Positions 17,377 to 25,050 of a DNA stretch of 64,000 bases are shown one piece after another. A program made the position numbers and the translations under genes. The notes below the pieces were generated by a model. That model ran no database searches. It was not told the DNA's origin and worked only from the letters and a program-made list of their open reading frames with translations. This stretch comes from an uncultured Clostridia bacterium (GTDB lineage Bacteria; Bacillota; Clostridia; Christensenellales; Borkfalkiaceae): contig CANRND010000006.1 of the NCBI GenBank assembly GCA_947631905.1, positions 1 to 64,000 on the forward strand. Direction: 5' to 3'. Every line of letters begins with the position of its first letter. Position 1 is the stretch's first letter.

Positions 17377-18603
17377 TCAAAAGAAGAGATAGATCAGAAC
17401 GATGACGGCAATGACCGCCATATATATGGCGAGGAAAGCGGAATACGCCTTTTTGGAAACCGGCTTCCTGTCGTCGAAGAAGAAGAGAAACGGAACGCAA
17501 AACACCGCATAATAGGATTTCCCCATCCCCCACTTCGCCGCAAAGGGCAGAAAGGAAGAGCAGAGGTCCGCGGCGCATAAAAGGGCAAGGCATACGCCCA
17601 AAAACACCGCGGAGGAGAAAGCCCGCCGCCGCTCTTCCTCCTTGCTTTCGCAGGAGAGCGGGACCGCACGGAATTCTTTTTTCGGCCTCCCGGCGGGCGA
17701 AAGACCCTCCCACAGCCGCAGGTCCTTAACGGGCCGCATACGGTTGTGGAACAGGATACAGCCCACGAACAGAAACTGTGGCAGCTTTTTCGCGGGGAAG
17801 ATGCTCAGGAGGGTGAGGTTGGGACCGATCGCGCCCGTCTGCGTCAACCCGTTCAGGACAAAGGTCATCAGAATAAACAGAATGGGAAGAACGCCGAACG
17901 CGCGGTACAGCGCGAGCTTCGGGCCGCTTTCCGCCCGCTTCGGGCGGAGGCAGAAGAAATAGCACATCAAAAGGCAGAGAAGTTCGTCGAGAAAGATGTT
18001 GAACGACGGCAGATTGCGAAGCAGGATGAGACTGATCTGCGTCGTGGCGAAAGTCTGCGCGACCGCGAGAAGATCTTCGGCATTTTGGACGGGCAGGGTA
18101 AACCCGGTATTCAACGCCCCGATGATCACATCGACCGCCTCCATAATATCGGCGTACTCCGCCGCAACCGTTTGAAAGAGCGTGGCGACGAACACCGCAA
18201 CAATGCCGATGAGGACGGCAAAGACCAAAAACTCCGCGACGCTGAGGACGACCGCCATGAGCGCGGTGCGGCGCAACACTTTCCCCATTTCGCGGCGGTT
18301 CAGATTGAGGACGAAAGAGACGGTGGCGATAAAGTAGAGCGGGATTACGAGGGCGCCGAGGCTTCTCAAAACGCCGATGAACGTTCCGAACGGACCCGCG
18401 ATCTTGAAAGAGGTCACCGCCGTGATAACGCCCGCGATGTCGAGTTTCTCCAAAGCGTTGAGCGCATTCGTCGTCTGTTGGAGGACCTGCAAGATCACGA
18501 AGTAGGTGGCGATCTGCGACAAGAAAAAAAACACAAGCGCAACATAGCGGAGATATACAAATCCCCTCCTGTTGCCGTAGATCGCCGCTTCGCAGATGCT
18601 CAT
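17377..18603 (-). CDS. Polytopic membrane protein of unknown function
   Basis: A 408-residue integral membrane protein with about eight to ten hydrophobic segments, including VFFFLSQIATYFVILQVL near the N-terminus and a long loop around residues 285-335 rich in charged residues. It is not recognised. ATG 18603 follows AGGAGGAGAAG. Its end lies just upstream of the promoter for the STAS operon, and the upp gene ends 57 bases before it on the same strand. It could belong to the export locus (immunity, sensor or permease) or to the upp unit; the sequence does not settle this. Confidence 0.7.
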   Translation of the reverse strand: MSICEAAIYGNRRGFVYLRYVALVFFFLSQIATYFVILQVLQQTTNALNALEKLDIAGVITAVTSFKIAGPFGTFIGVLRSLGALVIPLYFIATVSFVLNLNRREMGKVLRRTALMAVVLSVAEFLVFAVLIGIVAVFVATLFQTVAAEYADIMEAVDVIIGALNTGFTLPVQNAEDLLAVAQTFATTQISLILLRNLPSFNIFLDELLCLLMCYFFCLRPKRAESGPKLALYRAFGVLPILFILMTFVLNGLTQTGAIGPNLTLLSIFPAKKLPQFLFVGCILFHNRMRPVKDLRLWEGLSPAGRPKKEFRAVPLSCESKEEERRRAFSSAVFLGVCLALLCAADLCSSFLPFAAKWGMGKSYYAVFCVPFLFFFDDRKPVSKKAYSAFLAIYMAVIAVIVLIYLFF

Positions 18604-18660
18604 CTTCTCCTCCTCCGTATCCTTTCCGCCCGCCGGACTGGACAAGCCGGCAGGCGTTGC

Positions 18661-19299
18661 TTATTTCGTGCCGTAGAGCCGATCTCCCGCGTCGCCGAGG
18701 CCGGGGAGAATGTAGCCGTGTTCGTTGAGGCACCTGTCCAACGTGGAAACATAAACGGAAACGTCGGGATGCGCCTTTGCCACGGCCTCGATCCCCTCGG
18801 GCGCCGCGATGATGCACATGAATTTGATCTTTTTGCACCCGCGCTTTTTGAGCGCCGAAAGCGCGTCGCATGCGGAGCCGCCCGTTGCGAGCATCGGATC
18901 GACGAGCAGAACCGTTTTATTCTCGATACCGTCGGGAAGTTTGCAGTAGTACTCCTGCGGTTCCAACGTCTCTTCGTCGCGGTACATGCCGATATGCCCC
19001 ACCCGCGCCGTCGGAAACACTTTGTGTACGCCGTTCACCATGCCGAGGCCCGCCCGCAGAATGGGGACGATCGCCACGCTCTCCTCGGGAACGCGGTATT
19101 GCACCGTCTTTTCGAGGGGCGTTTCCACCTCGACGGGGACAAGCTCTACGTCCGCCATGCTCTCGTAGGTCATGATCGTGGTGATCTCCTCGATCAGTTC
19201 GCGGAACTCCTTCATGCCCGTGTTTTTATCGCGGAGAATGCTCACCTTGTGCTTGATGAGCGGATGGTCGAAAATCAATACGTTGGGATAGGCTTTCAT
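18661..19299 (-). CDS. upp: Uracil phosphoribosyltransferase
   Basis: A 212-residue enzyme that makes UMP from uracil and PRPP (pyrimidine salvage, cytosol). The PRPP loop [18 protein letters not shown] and the uracil-binding end [12 protein letters not shown] are both present, and the length is normal for the family. ATG 19299 follows AGGAGGAGATACC; the ORF track start is much too early. A TTGCTT-17-TAAGAT promoter (19337-19365) lies upstream on the minus strand. Confidence 0.95.
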   Translation of the reverse strand: MKAYPNVLIFDHPLIKHKVSILRDKNTGMKEFRELIEEITTIMTYESMADVELVPVEVETPLEKTVQYRVPEESVAIVPILRAGLGMVNGVHKVFPTARVGHIGMYRDEETLEPQEYYCKLPDGIENKTVLLVDPMLATGGSACDALSALKKRGCKKIKFMCIIAAPEGIEAVAKAHPDVSVYVSTLDRCLNEHGYILPGLGDAGDRLYGTK

Positions 19300-19336
19300 G
19301 GTATCTCCTCCTCTGCAAATCCGCGTGGTCCCGTTT

Positions 19337-19365
19337 ATCTTATCATATCCGCGGCGAAAAAGCAA
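19337..19365 (-). promoter_or_regulatory. Promoter of upp
   Basis: TTGCTT (19360-19365), 17 bases, TAAGAT (19337-19342) on the minus strand. Confidence 0.5.
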
Positions 19366-19417
19366 GAGATTGAAATCATTTCCCTGAAACCCGCCCGCGG
19401 CGGGGTTCCGAAAAGGC

Positions 19418-19446
19418 TTGACAAACGCCCGCCGAAACACTACAAT
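19418..19446 (+). promoter_or_regulatory. Promoter of the TerB-like gene
   Basis: TTGACA (19418-19423), 17 bases, TACAAT (19441-19446), followed by GGGGG and ATG 19470. Confidence 0.7.
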
Positions 19447-19469
19447 AAAGAAAAAACGGGGGCATACCA

Positions 19470-19922
19470 ATGAAAGCATTTGATGAACTTTGCAGAGAAT
19501 TTGAACAGCTCGACGCGGTTTCCTATACCGCGTTGCTTGCGGAAAAATCCGCGAAGATCCTTCCCGCTCTGCGGGCGGTAACGGGAAACGGGATAGACGG
19601 CACGGCGCTGTTCGCCGCGTTCGTTCTCGGCGCGGTCGCCGCCGACGGAAAACTGTCGGAGGAGGAATACCTGCTCTGCTATCCCTTGCTCCACGCCTTT
19701 TTCGGAGACGACGTGAACTACGACGACTGCAAGGACGCCGCAAAGCACCTGCGTTCCGAAAGCCGCGCGTTCAAAAAGTCGCTTGACGAGATCGTGGACT
19801 TTTTGGGGCTTCTCTCGGACGATCTCAAAAACGAGATCGTGCTTGTCGCGCTCATGATCTGCGCGATCGACGGAAAAGTTTCGCCGAAAGAGAAAAACTG
19901 GATCAAAAAACTTGTGCGCTGA
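19470..19922 (+). CDS. TerB-like domain protein
   Basis: A 150-residue helical protein whose two acidic motifs, [12 protein letters not shown] (about 55-66) and [14 protein letters not shown] (about 131-144), are the hallmark of TerB-like domains, which bind metal or take part in stress responses. No ter operon is nearby, so a tellurite role is not implied. It is a single-gene unit with its own promoter and a terminator. Confidence 0.75.
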   Translation: MKAFDELCREFEQLDAVSYTALLAEKSAKILPALRAVTGNGIDGTALFAAFVLGAVAADGKLSEEEYLLCYPLLHAFFGDDVNYDDCKDAAKHLRSESRAFKKSLDEIVDFLGLLSDDLKNEIVLVALMICAIDGKVSPKEKNWIKKLVR

Positions 19923-19942
19923 AAAGCGAGTTAAAAAGCAAT

Positions 19943-19970
19943 ACCCGCGGGACTGCCGCGGGTTTCTTTT
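19943..19970 (+). terminator. Terminator of the TerB-like gene
   Basis: ACCCGCGG...CCGCGGGT stem followed by TTCTTTT. Confidence 0.8.
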
Positions 19971-20328
19971 ATATAAATGCGTTTTCGAAGTATTCGATCT
20001 CATCGCCCAGCACGGAGGCGATGTCGAAACGGCAAGGGACCTCTTTGCCCAGACGGCCGCAATAGCTCCACGCGATCTTGCGGTAGCGCTCCCGTTTTTT
20101 GAAGTCCACCGCCTCGGCGGGAAGCCCATGCTCGTCGCTCGTGCGGGTCTTGACTTCCACAAAACAGTAGGTGTCCCCTTTCCGTGCCACGATGTCCGCC
20201 TCTCCGAACGGGGTGACGTAGTTGCGTTCCAGAATTTTATAGCCGTTTTTTTTGAGATATTTTACGGTTCGTTCTTCTCCCGATCTCCCAAGAAGTTTTT
20301 TACGAAAGTCTTTCTGTGAATGTCGCAT
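19969..20328 (-). CDS. YraN/UPF0102 family protein
   Basis: A 119-residue protein of the UPF0102 family, a predicted Holliday-junction-resolvase-like nuclease fold. The motif FGEADIVARKGDTYCFVEVKTR contains the conserved Glu/Asp and Glu-x-Lys residues. In Firmicutes it is often next to rnhB and rbgA, as here. ATG 20328 overlaps the 3' end of rnhB (ends at 20262), so the genes are translated from one transcript. The function is not established. Confidence 0.88.
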   Translation of the reverse strand: MRHSQKDFRKKLLGRSGEERTVKYLKKNGYKILERNYVTPFGEADIVARKGDTYCFVEVKTRTSDEHGLPAEAVDFKKRERYRKIAWSYCGRLGKEVPCRFDIASVLGDEIEYFENAFI

Positions 20329-20888
20329 ATCCCATGCTCCCTGATCGCCCGTATATGCTCCGCGGTGCCGTAGCCGACGTTGTGTTCGAACCCGTAGCAC
20401 GGGTAGCGTTCCGCAAAGTTCTCCATGAGCTTATCGCGGTAAACTTTGGCGAGGATGCTCGCCGCGCCGATGGAACAAACGAGCGCGTCCCCCTTTACGA
20501 TGCTCTTCTGCGGCGGCGCGATGTCGAGGGTCATGTTGCCGTCGGTGAGAACGAAATCGGGCGGAAGCGAAAGGCCCTCCACCGCCTTTTTCATGCCCAG
20601 CCGCGTCGCCTGCAAGATGTTGATCTCGTCGATGGTCTTTTCGTCCACTTCCGCGATGGAATAGGCGAGCGCAACTTCCTTGATCTGCTCGGCGAGAAGT
20701 TCCCGCTTTTTTTTCGTGAGTTTCTTGCTGTCGTCGATCCCCGCGATCCGCTTCTCCTCTTCGAGGGGAAGAATGACGGCGGCGCAGACGACGGGACCCG
20801 CCAGAGGGCCTCTTCCCACTTCGTCCACGCCCGCAACGGCAAGATATCCCTGCGCGAAATATTCTCTTTCGTAAGTCAGCTCGTCCAT
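20262..20888 (-). CDS. rnhB: Ribonuclease HII
   Basis: A 208-residue enzyme that removes ribonucleotides from DNA and cleaves RNA-DNA hybrids. The N-terminal motif AGVDEVGRGPLAGPVV and the DGN and SIGAASILAKVYRD motifs show the catalytic acidic residues. Its start codon at 20888 lies five bases after the rbgA stop, which explains the weak ribosome binding site (coupling). The ORF track's extra N-terminus overlaps rbgA and is not needed. Confidence 0.95.
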   Translation of the reverse strand: MDELTYEREYFAQGYLAVAGVDEVGRGPLAGPVVCAAVILPLEEEKRIAGIDDSKKLTKKKRELLAEQIKEVALAYSIAEVDEKTIDEINILQATRLGMKKAVEGLSLPPDFVLTDGNMTLDIAPPQKSIVKGDALVCSIGAASILAKVYRDKLMENFAERYPCYGFEHNVGYGTAEHIRAIREHGICDIHRKTFVKNFLGDREKNEP

Positions 20889-20893
20889 GAAGA

Positions 20894-21748
20894 TCAAACC
20901 AGTCCAGCGTTTTTCATATCTTCCGCGCTGTCGAGGCACACCCTGCCGAGTTTCCCCTTGCGGAAATCGTCGATGAGGGCGCGCTCACCGCGCTCGTAGT
21001 CGTATTCCCCGCCGCGGAGCAAAAATCCCCGCTTTTGGCAGATCTGCCCGAGCATTTCGAGGGGCGTTCCCTCCGCGATCCCATACCGCTCATTCAAAGC
21101 GTTTGGATATTTCCCGCTCAACTCTTCCAACAGACAGAGCGCGATCTCGTCCATTTCGAGAATATCGTCGTTGACGCTTCCGAGATAGGCGAGCCGCCGC
21201 GCGAGGGTCTGGTCCGAAAAGGAGGGCGGCATGGTGCCGGGGGTATCCATCAGCTCGAAGCTCCCGCATTTCACCCACTGCTTGCCGCGCGTAACGCCCG
21301 CCTTATCGCCCACCTGCGCCTTTTTCTCCCCCGAAAGCGCGTTGATGACGGTGCTTTTGCCCGTGTTGGGGACCCCTGCAATGAGAAAACGGAGCGGCTT
21401 ATTCGACCCCTTTTCTTTCAGACGGGCGGCCTTTTCTTTGACGAGTTCCTCCATCGCCGCCTGCAAAGGACGGACGTTCTGCGCGGTCGCATTGAGTTTG
21501 ATCGCGCTCTTTCCGCCCGCCCGCATGAGGGAAAGAAGCTCGTCCGCCTTTCCGTCGGCAAGATCGCACTTGTTGAACAGAAAAAGCACGGGTTTTTGCC
21601 CCGCAAGCCCGTTGAGCTTTGGGTTATAGGAAGAAGCGGGCGCGCGGGCGTCGAGGACAAACACCACCGCGTCGCAGAGCCTTAAATTTTCCTCCATGAG
21701 CCGCATGGCCTTTGCCATATGGCCGGGGAACCAGTGGATGAGTTTCAC
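20894..21748 (-). CDS. rbgA: Ribosome biogenesis GTPase RbgA (YlqF)
   Basis: A 284-residue circularly permuted GTPase for late 50S subunit assembly. Motif order is G4 (NKCDLAD), then G1 (GVPNTGKST), then G3 (DTPGTMPP), as expected for the YlqF/RbgA group, and the N-terminus IHWFPGHMAKAMR is characteristic. The start codon is GTG at 21748, with GGAGA about 11 bases upstream. It heads an rbgA-rnhB-yraN operon. Confidence 0.95.
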   Translation of the reverse strand: MKLIHWFPGHMAKAMRLMEENLRLCDAVVFVLDARAPASSYNPKLNGLAGQKPVLFLFNKCDLADGKADELLSLMRAGGKSAIKLNATAQNVRPLQAAMEELVKEKAARLKEKGSNKPLRFLIAGVPNTGKSTVINALSGEKKAQVGDKAGVTRGKQWVKCGSFELMDTPGTMPPSFSDQTLARRLAYLGSVNDDILEMDEIALCLLEELSGKYPNALNERYGIAEGTPLEMLGQICQKRGFLLRGGEYDYERGERALIDDFRKGKLGRVCLDSAEDMKNAGLV

Positions 21749-22167
21749 AAATTTCTTTGTCTCCTAAATTTCGCGCGATTCTTTGCTTGCTCCCCCCTTG
21801 CCCACCCCTTGAGGGGTGGGTGTCGCGCGCAGAGCGCGTGACGGAAGGGGTGTCGCATCGAAAAGAATCGTGCGAGGAAACCTTCCTCCTGCATCAACGA
21901 GGTTATCCTCTTCTTTGCTTGGCTTTTACAATAAGCCGTAGGTATGCGGCAAATGGGGTGCGCTTATGGAAAATGGCGATTTTCCAACGCGCAGTAGATT
22001 TAGAACTCTTTGATATTTCAAAATGTCATTTCGACCGAGTGAAATAAATTCGCGCTACGGCTCTCGGGTATTACAATGGAGTAGAGATTTCTCGACTCCG
22101 CTTCGCTCCGCTCGAAATGACAAATTTTAATGTCTTTTCGAGTACAGCGAGCAAAAAATTCGCAAAC
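21749..22167. repeat. Intergenic repeat block between trmD and rbgA
   Basis: No gene is seen in these 419 bases. It holds a family-3 palindrome (CCCACCCCTTGAGGGGTGGG, about 21803), an inverted family-4 segment (GAGGAAACCTTCCTCCTGCA to TAAGCCGTAGGTATGCGGCA, about 21873-21955), and family-1 pieces at 22022-22047 and 22081-22124. It separates the trmD unit from rbgA and probably ends one transcript. Confidence 0.6.
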
Positions 22168-22833
22168 CTACTTCAACAAGTCGGGGCGATTCTTTTTCGT
22201 GATCGCAACCGACTGCTCGCGGCGCCATTTGTCGATCTCGGCATGGTTGCCGCCGCGGAGAACCTCGGGGACCGTAAGCCCGCGGTATTCCACGGGGCGG
22301 GTATAGTGCGGATATTCGAGCAAATTCTCCGAAAAACTCTCCTGCACCAAACTTTCGGGCGAGAGGACCCCGTCCACATAGCGCGCCACGCAGTCCGCCA
22401 CCACCATCGCGGGAAGCTCGCCGCCCGTGAGAACATAGTCGCCGATCGAAAGTTCCTCGTCGATGAAGAGGTCGATCGCCCGTTGGTCCACCCCCTCGTA
22501 ATGCCCGCACAGGAGAACGAGATGCTCCTGTTCCGCGAGGGAGTACACCATCTCCTGTTTGAACACTTTCCCTTTCGGGGAAAGGTAAATGCGGAGCGCC
22601 TTATGCTCGGGGTCGACCGCTTCGATCGCGCTGCCGATGGGTTGCGCCGTCATCACAAGCCCCGCGCCGCCGCCGAAAGGATAGTCGTCGCACTTTTTCT
22701 GCTTGTTTTCGGTGTAGTCGCGGATGTTCACCGTTTCGATGGTGAGCTTCCCCTCTTTCACCCCCCTGCCGACAATACTGCCGAACAGCGGCGCAAACAT
22801 CTCGGGAAAGAGGGTGAGAATGGTGATCTTCAT
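22168..22833 (-). CDS. trmD: tRNA (guanine-37-N1)-methyltransferase
   Basis: A 221-residue SPOUT methyltransferase that makes m1G37 in tRNAs. The knot motif LLCGHYEGVDQR and SIGDYVLTGGELPAM are intact, and the C-terminal tRNA-binding part is present though short. ATG 22833 overlaps the rimM stop (ATGA). The rimM-trmD pair is a common Firmicute arrangement, usually beside rpsP and rplS, which are not in this window. Confidence 0.96.
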   Translation of the reverse strand: MKITILTLFPEMFAPLFGSIVGRGVKEGKLTIETVNIRDYTENKQKKCDDYPFGGGAGLVMTAQPIGSAIEAVDPEHKALRIYLSPKGKVFKQEMVYSLAEQEHLVLLCGHYEGVDQRAIDLFIDEELSIGDYVLTGGELPAMVVADCVARYVDGVLSPESLVQESFSENLLEYPHYTRPVEYRGLTVPEVLRGGNHAEIDKWRREQSVAITKKNRPDLLK

Positions 22834-23330
22834 AAAACGGCCACCTCTTTGAAACGTTTTTCGTCGACCGTAATGCGTTTTGCGGAAACGTCGATCTCCG
22901 TGATCACCCCTTTCACGGCGGGGAAAAGCACTTCTTTCCCGTCCATATCGACGGTATAAATATCCGTCGCCGCATGGCGGATGTCCGTGAGAACGCCGAG
23001 CCTTGCGCCTGCGTCCGAAAAGACCTCGCACCCCAGAAGATCGGCGATATAGTACCTGCCCTCGCCGGGGTCGGGCGCTTCCTCGCGGGGGATGGTGAGT
23101 TCCTTGCCGCGCAGAAGTTCGGCGGCGTTGCGGTCGGGTACTCCTTTCAGCCCGAGGAACACCGCGTCCGCGCCGAAGCGCACGGAGAGAATTTTCACCT
23201 CTTCGCCGTCGATGAACACCCGCTTTAAGCCCCGAAAGCTCTCCGCGCCGTCCGTGTACGGCTTTACTTTTACTTCGCCGCGGATGCCTTGCGGCTTTAC
23301 GATGAGACCGACCGTGAGATTTTTTTCCAT
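22830..23330 (-). CDS. rimM: 16S rRNA processing protein RimM
   Basis: A 166-residue protein with an N-terminal RimM barrel (VGLIVKPQGIRGEVKVKPYTD) and a PRC-barrel half (about 95-166, YYIADLLGCEVF). It acts in 30S subunit maturation with ribosomal protein S19. Its stop overlaps the trmD start; tmk lies two bases upstream. Confidence 0.95.
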   Translation of the reverse strand: MEKNLTVGLIVKPQGIRGEVKVKPYTDGAESFRGLKRVFIDGEEVKILSVRFGADAVFLGLKGVPDRNAAELLRGKELTIPREEAPDPGEGRYYIADLLGCEVFSDAGARLGVLTDIRHAATDIYTVDMDGKEVLFPAVKGVITEIDVSAKRITVDEKRFKEVAVL

Positions 23331-23331
23331 A

Positions 23332-23958
23332 TCAGAACCCGAACGCTCCGTCGATAATGCGGCGGATATTCGCCTGCGTTGTCTCCTTATCTTTTTCGCT
23401 AAGCACGACGGCGACCTTTTCCCGTTCTTTGAACCGCTCGAACAGCGCGAAATAGTTCTCGCGGATGAGCTTTTGCTTTTCGAGCGTCTCGTAACGCTCT
23501 TTCTCGCTGCGGCGGGCGACCCGCCCCATCGCCTCCTCGGGCGAAAGGTCGATGAAGATCGTAAGGTCGGGCGTGATCGCCTCCATCGCGGGAGTGTTGA
23601 GCGAGATCACCCATTCGAGCGGAACAAACCCGCCGTTGTAGGCAAAAGATGAAAAATAGAACCGGTCGCACAGAACGGTAACGCCCTCCCCGAGCTTTTG
23701 CAGGATCCCGTTGGAGCGGTTGCGGATGTGATCGAGCCTGTCCGCCGCAAACATTGCCGCGATCGTATATTCATCCGTCGCAACCCTGCCCGTCAGGCAG
23801 GAATGGATGAGCGAACCGAACGGAGAATCGGTCGGCTCGCGGGTGAGAAAGACTTCCTCGCCCTTGCTTTCGAGATAATTTGCGAGGAGTTTGAGCTGGG
23901 TGCTTTTGCCGCTCCCGTCGCAACCCTCGAATACGATAAATTTCCCTTTTGTACTCAT
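23332..23958 (-). CDS. tmk: Thymidylate kinase
   Basis: A 208-residue kinase converting dTMP to dTDP. The P-loop FEGCDGSGKST, the DR(F/Y) motif CDRFYFSSFAYN and a LID segment rich in Arg are present, and the length is normal. It heads the tmk-rimM-trmD unit; rimM starts two bases after its stop. Confidence 0.96.
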   Translation of the reverse strand: MSTKGKFIVFEGCDGSGKSTQLKLLANYLESKGEEVFLTREPTDSPFGSLIHSCLTGRVATDEYTIAAMFAADRLDHIRNRSNGILQKLGEGVTVLCDRFYFSSFAYNGGFVPLEWVISLNTPAMEAITPDLTIFIDLSPEEAMGRVARRSEKERYETLEKQKLIRENYFALFERFKEREKVAVVLSEKDKETTQANIRRIIDGAFGF

Positions 23959-24008
23959 ACGGAAAAATTATAGCAAAATTTAAGAAGTTTGTCAAACGGA
24001 AAATGCGC

Positions 24009-24044
24009 GCGGCGGGCGGTTCCAAAAGCGGAACCGCCCGCCGC
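24009..24044. terminator. Strong hairpin between the Xre gene and tmk
   Basis: A 15-bp GC-rich stem GCGGCGGGCGGTTCC/GGAACCGCCCGCCGC. On the plus strand it is followed by TTTCTTTTTC. No plus-strand gene ends here, so its direction of use is unclear. Confidence 0.5.
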
Positions 24045-24092
24045 GTTTCTTTTTCTTCCAAAATCAGCTCCTACGCCCAACGAAACGCAAGA

Positions 24093-24118
24093 TAAAAGAA
24101 AGCGGGGCCATGCCCCGC
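24093..24118 (-). terminator. Terminator of the Xre regulator gene
   Basis: On the minus strand GCGGGGC-ATG-GCCCCGC is followed by TTTCTTTT, just after the regulator stop codon. Confidence 0.85.
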
Positions 24119-24121
24119 CCG

Positions 24122-24367
24122 TCATTCTATTTCGAGATTGTCAAAATCAAAAACAGGGTCGTCAAAAAAATCCGCAACGGAAACGCCGAGCGCCCGAATG
24201 ATCAAAGCCATCGTCTTGAAGTTGGAGGCCTTTGTCTTGCCATGCAAAATATAATTCATCGTGCTTGGATAAATGCTCGTTTCCTGCGTGATTTTATATT
24301 GCGTGATCTTCTTTTCTTTCATGATCGCTTTTACTCTGGCCGCAAACGCTTCATTTAATGTCATCAT
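24122..24367 (-). CDS. Xre-family HTH regulator
   Basis: An 81-residue single-domain DNA-binding protein: helix-turn-helix at about 20-45 (ITQYKITQETSIYPSTMNYILHG). The acidic tail DDPVFDFDNLEIE is unusual for the family but not known to be functional. It is divergent from the frameshifted SLOG gene, and the 147 bases between hold three related operator-like sites, so it probably represses both itself and that gene. The first ATG (24367) or second (24364) may start; no clear ribosome binding site is seen. Confidence 0.85.
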   Translation of the reverse strand: MMTLNEAFAARVKAIMKEKKITQYKITQETSIYPSTMNYILHGKTKASNFKTMALIIRALGVSVADFFDDPVFDFDNLEIE

Positions 24368-24386
24368 TATCGGTATTGCTCCAAAT

Positions 24387-24502
24387 GTTCGATTTATACT
24401 AAATACATTTTCTCATAAATATTATTTTTACTAATTAGTATATTTCGATAAAACGCTTGCAATACACTTGATTTATGCTATAATAGGTAGTATAAATCGA
24501 AC
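24387..24502. promoter_or_regulatory. Three operator-like sites plus promoter between Xre and SLOG genes
   Basis: GTTCGATTTATACTA at 24387-24401 is a perfect inverted copy of TAGTATAAATCGAAC at 24488-24502. A third, imperfect copy TAGTATATTTCGATA lies at 24436-24450. Between them TTGCAA (24457-24462), 16 bases and TATAAT (24479-24484) form a plus-strand promoter. The right-hand site covers the predicted transcription start, so it could block transcription. Confidence 0.65.
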
Positions 24503-24514
24503 TAACGGTGAGCT

Positions 24515-24939
24515 ATGGTATCTGCAACGTTTTTCGGACATCGGAATTTCGACTATTCCCCGTATCGGCATAAGATACGGGCGATCATGACCGACCTCAT
24601 CCAAAATCACGGCGTCGAAGAATTTTTGAGCGGCTTCCGCGGAAACTTCGACAAGCTGTGCGCCGAAACGGTATTCGATTTGAAATCGCGCTTCCCCGCC
24701 GTGAAAAATATCATGGTTTTGTCTTACCTTGCCCCCCGCTTCGTTCTTCCCAAATTTTTTATTTGCTTGAAAAAAGCGTCCCCCCGCAATTTGCCATTTC
24801 CTATACGAACCGTGAGATGATATTAAAGGCCGATTTTATCATCTCGGGCGTTTTCTCTCATTTCGGCGGAGCCTATTCCGCGTGCAAATTCGCCCGACAA
24901 AAGAAAAAAATGATCCTCGATATTTTCGAGGACCGTTAG
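24515..24939 (+). pseudogene. SLOG-fold (DUF1273-like) gene interrupted by a frameshift
   Basis: The N-terminal half (FFGHRNFDYSPYRH, FLSGFRGNFDKLCAE) reads in the frame starting at 24515. The C-terminal half (QFAISYTNREMILKADFIIS, GGAYSACKFARQKKKM) reads in the frame of ORF 24658-24939. Together they match a SLOG/Rossmann-like domain, known for nucleotide-ligand sensing in some defence and DprA-like proteins. The frame changes between about 24731 and 24766, near a run of C (24732-24737) and a run of T (24755-24760), equivalent to one lost base. It could be a real mutation or an assembly error. It has an intact promoter and operators. Confidence 0.6.
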
Positions 24940-25030
24940 CACAGATTAAAAATTTAGTTGCCCCCCTCCCCTACCCCCTCCCCCGCGCGAAACGCGCGGG
25001 GGAGGGTGGCATGGCGTAGCCATGACGGGC
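24940..25030. repeat. Family-2 palindrome
   Basis: CCCTCCCCTACCCCCTCCCCCGCGCG...CGCGCGGGGGAGGG, a dispersed hairpin found also at about 26.3, 33.4 and 39.5 kb. Confidence 0.6.
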
Positions 25031-25050
25031 GGGGGTGTATCATTCCCCCC

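Noticed and set aside
19470-19922. Tellurite-resistance operon
   Set aside because: Only a lone TerB-like domain protein is present; no other ter genes are nearby.
24731-24766. Programmed -1 frameshift in the SLOG gene
   Set aside because: AAATTTTTTA is only loosely slippery: the first tRNA would mispair after slipping, and no downstream structure is clear. Mutation or read error is simpler.
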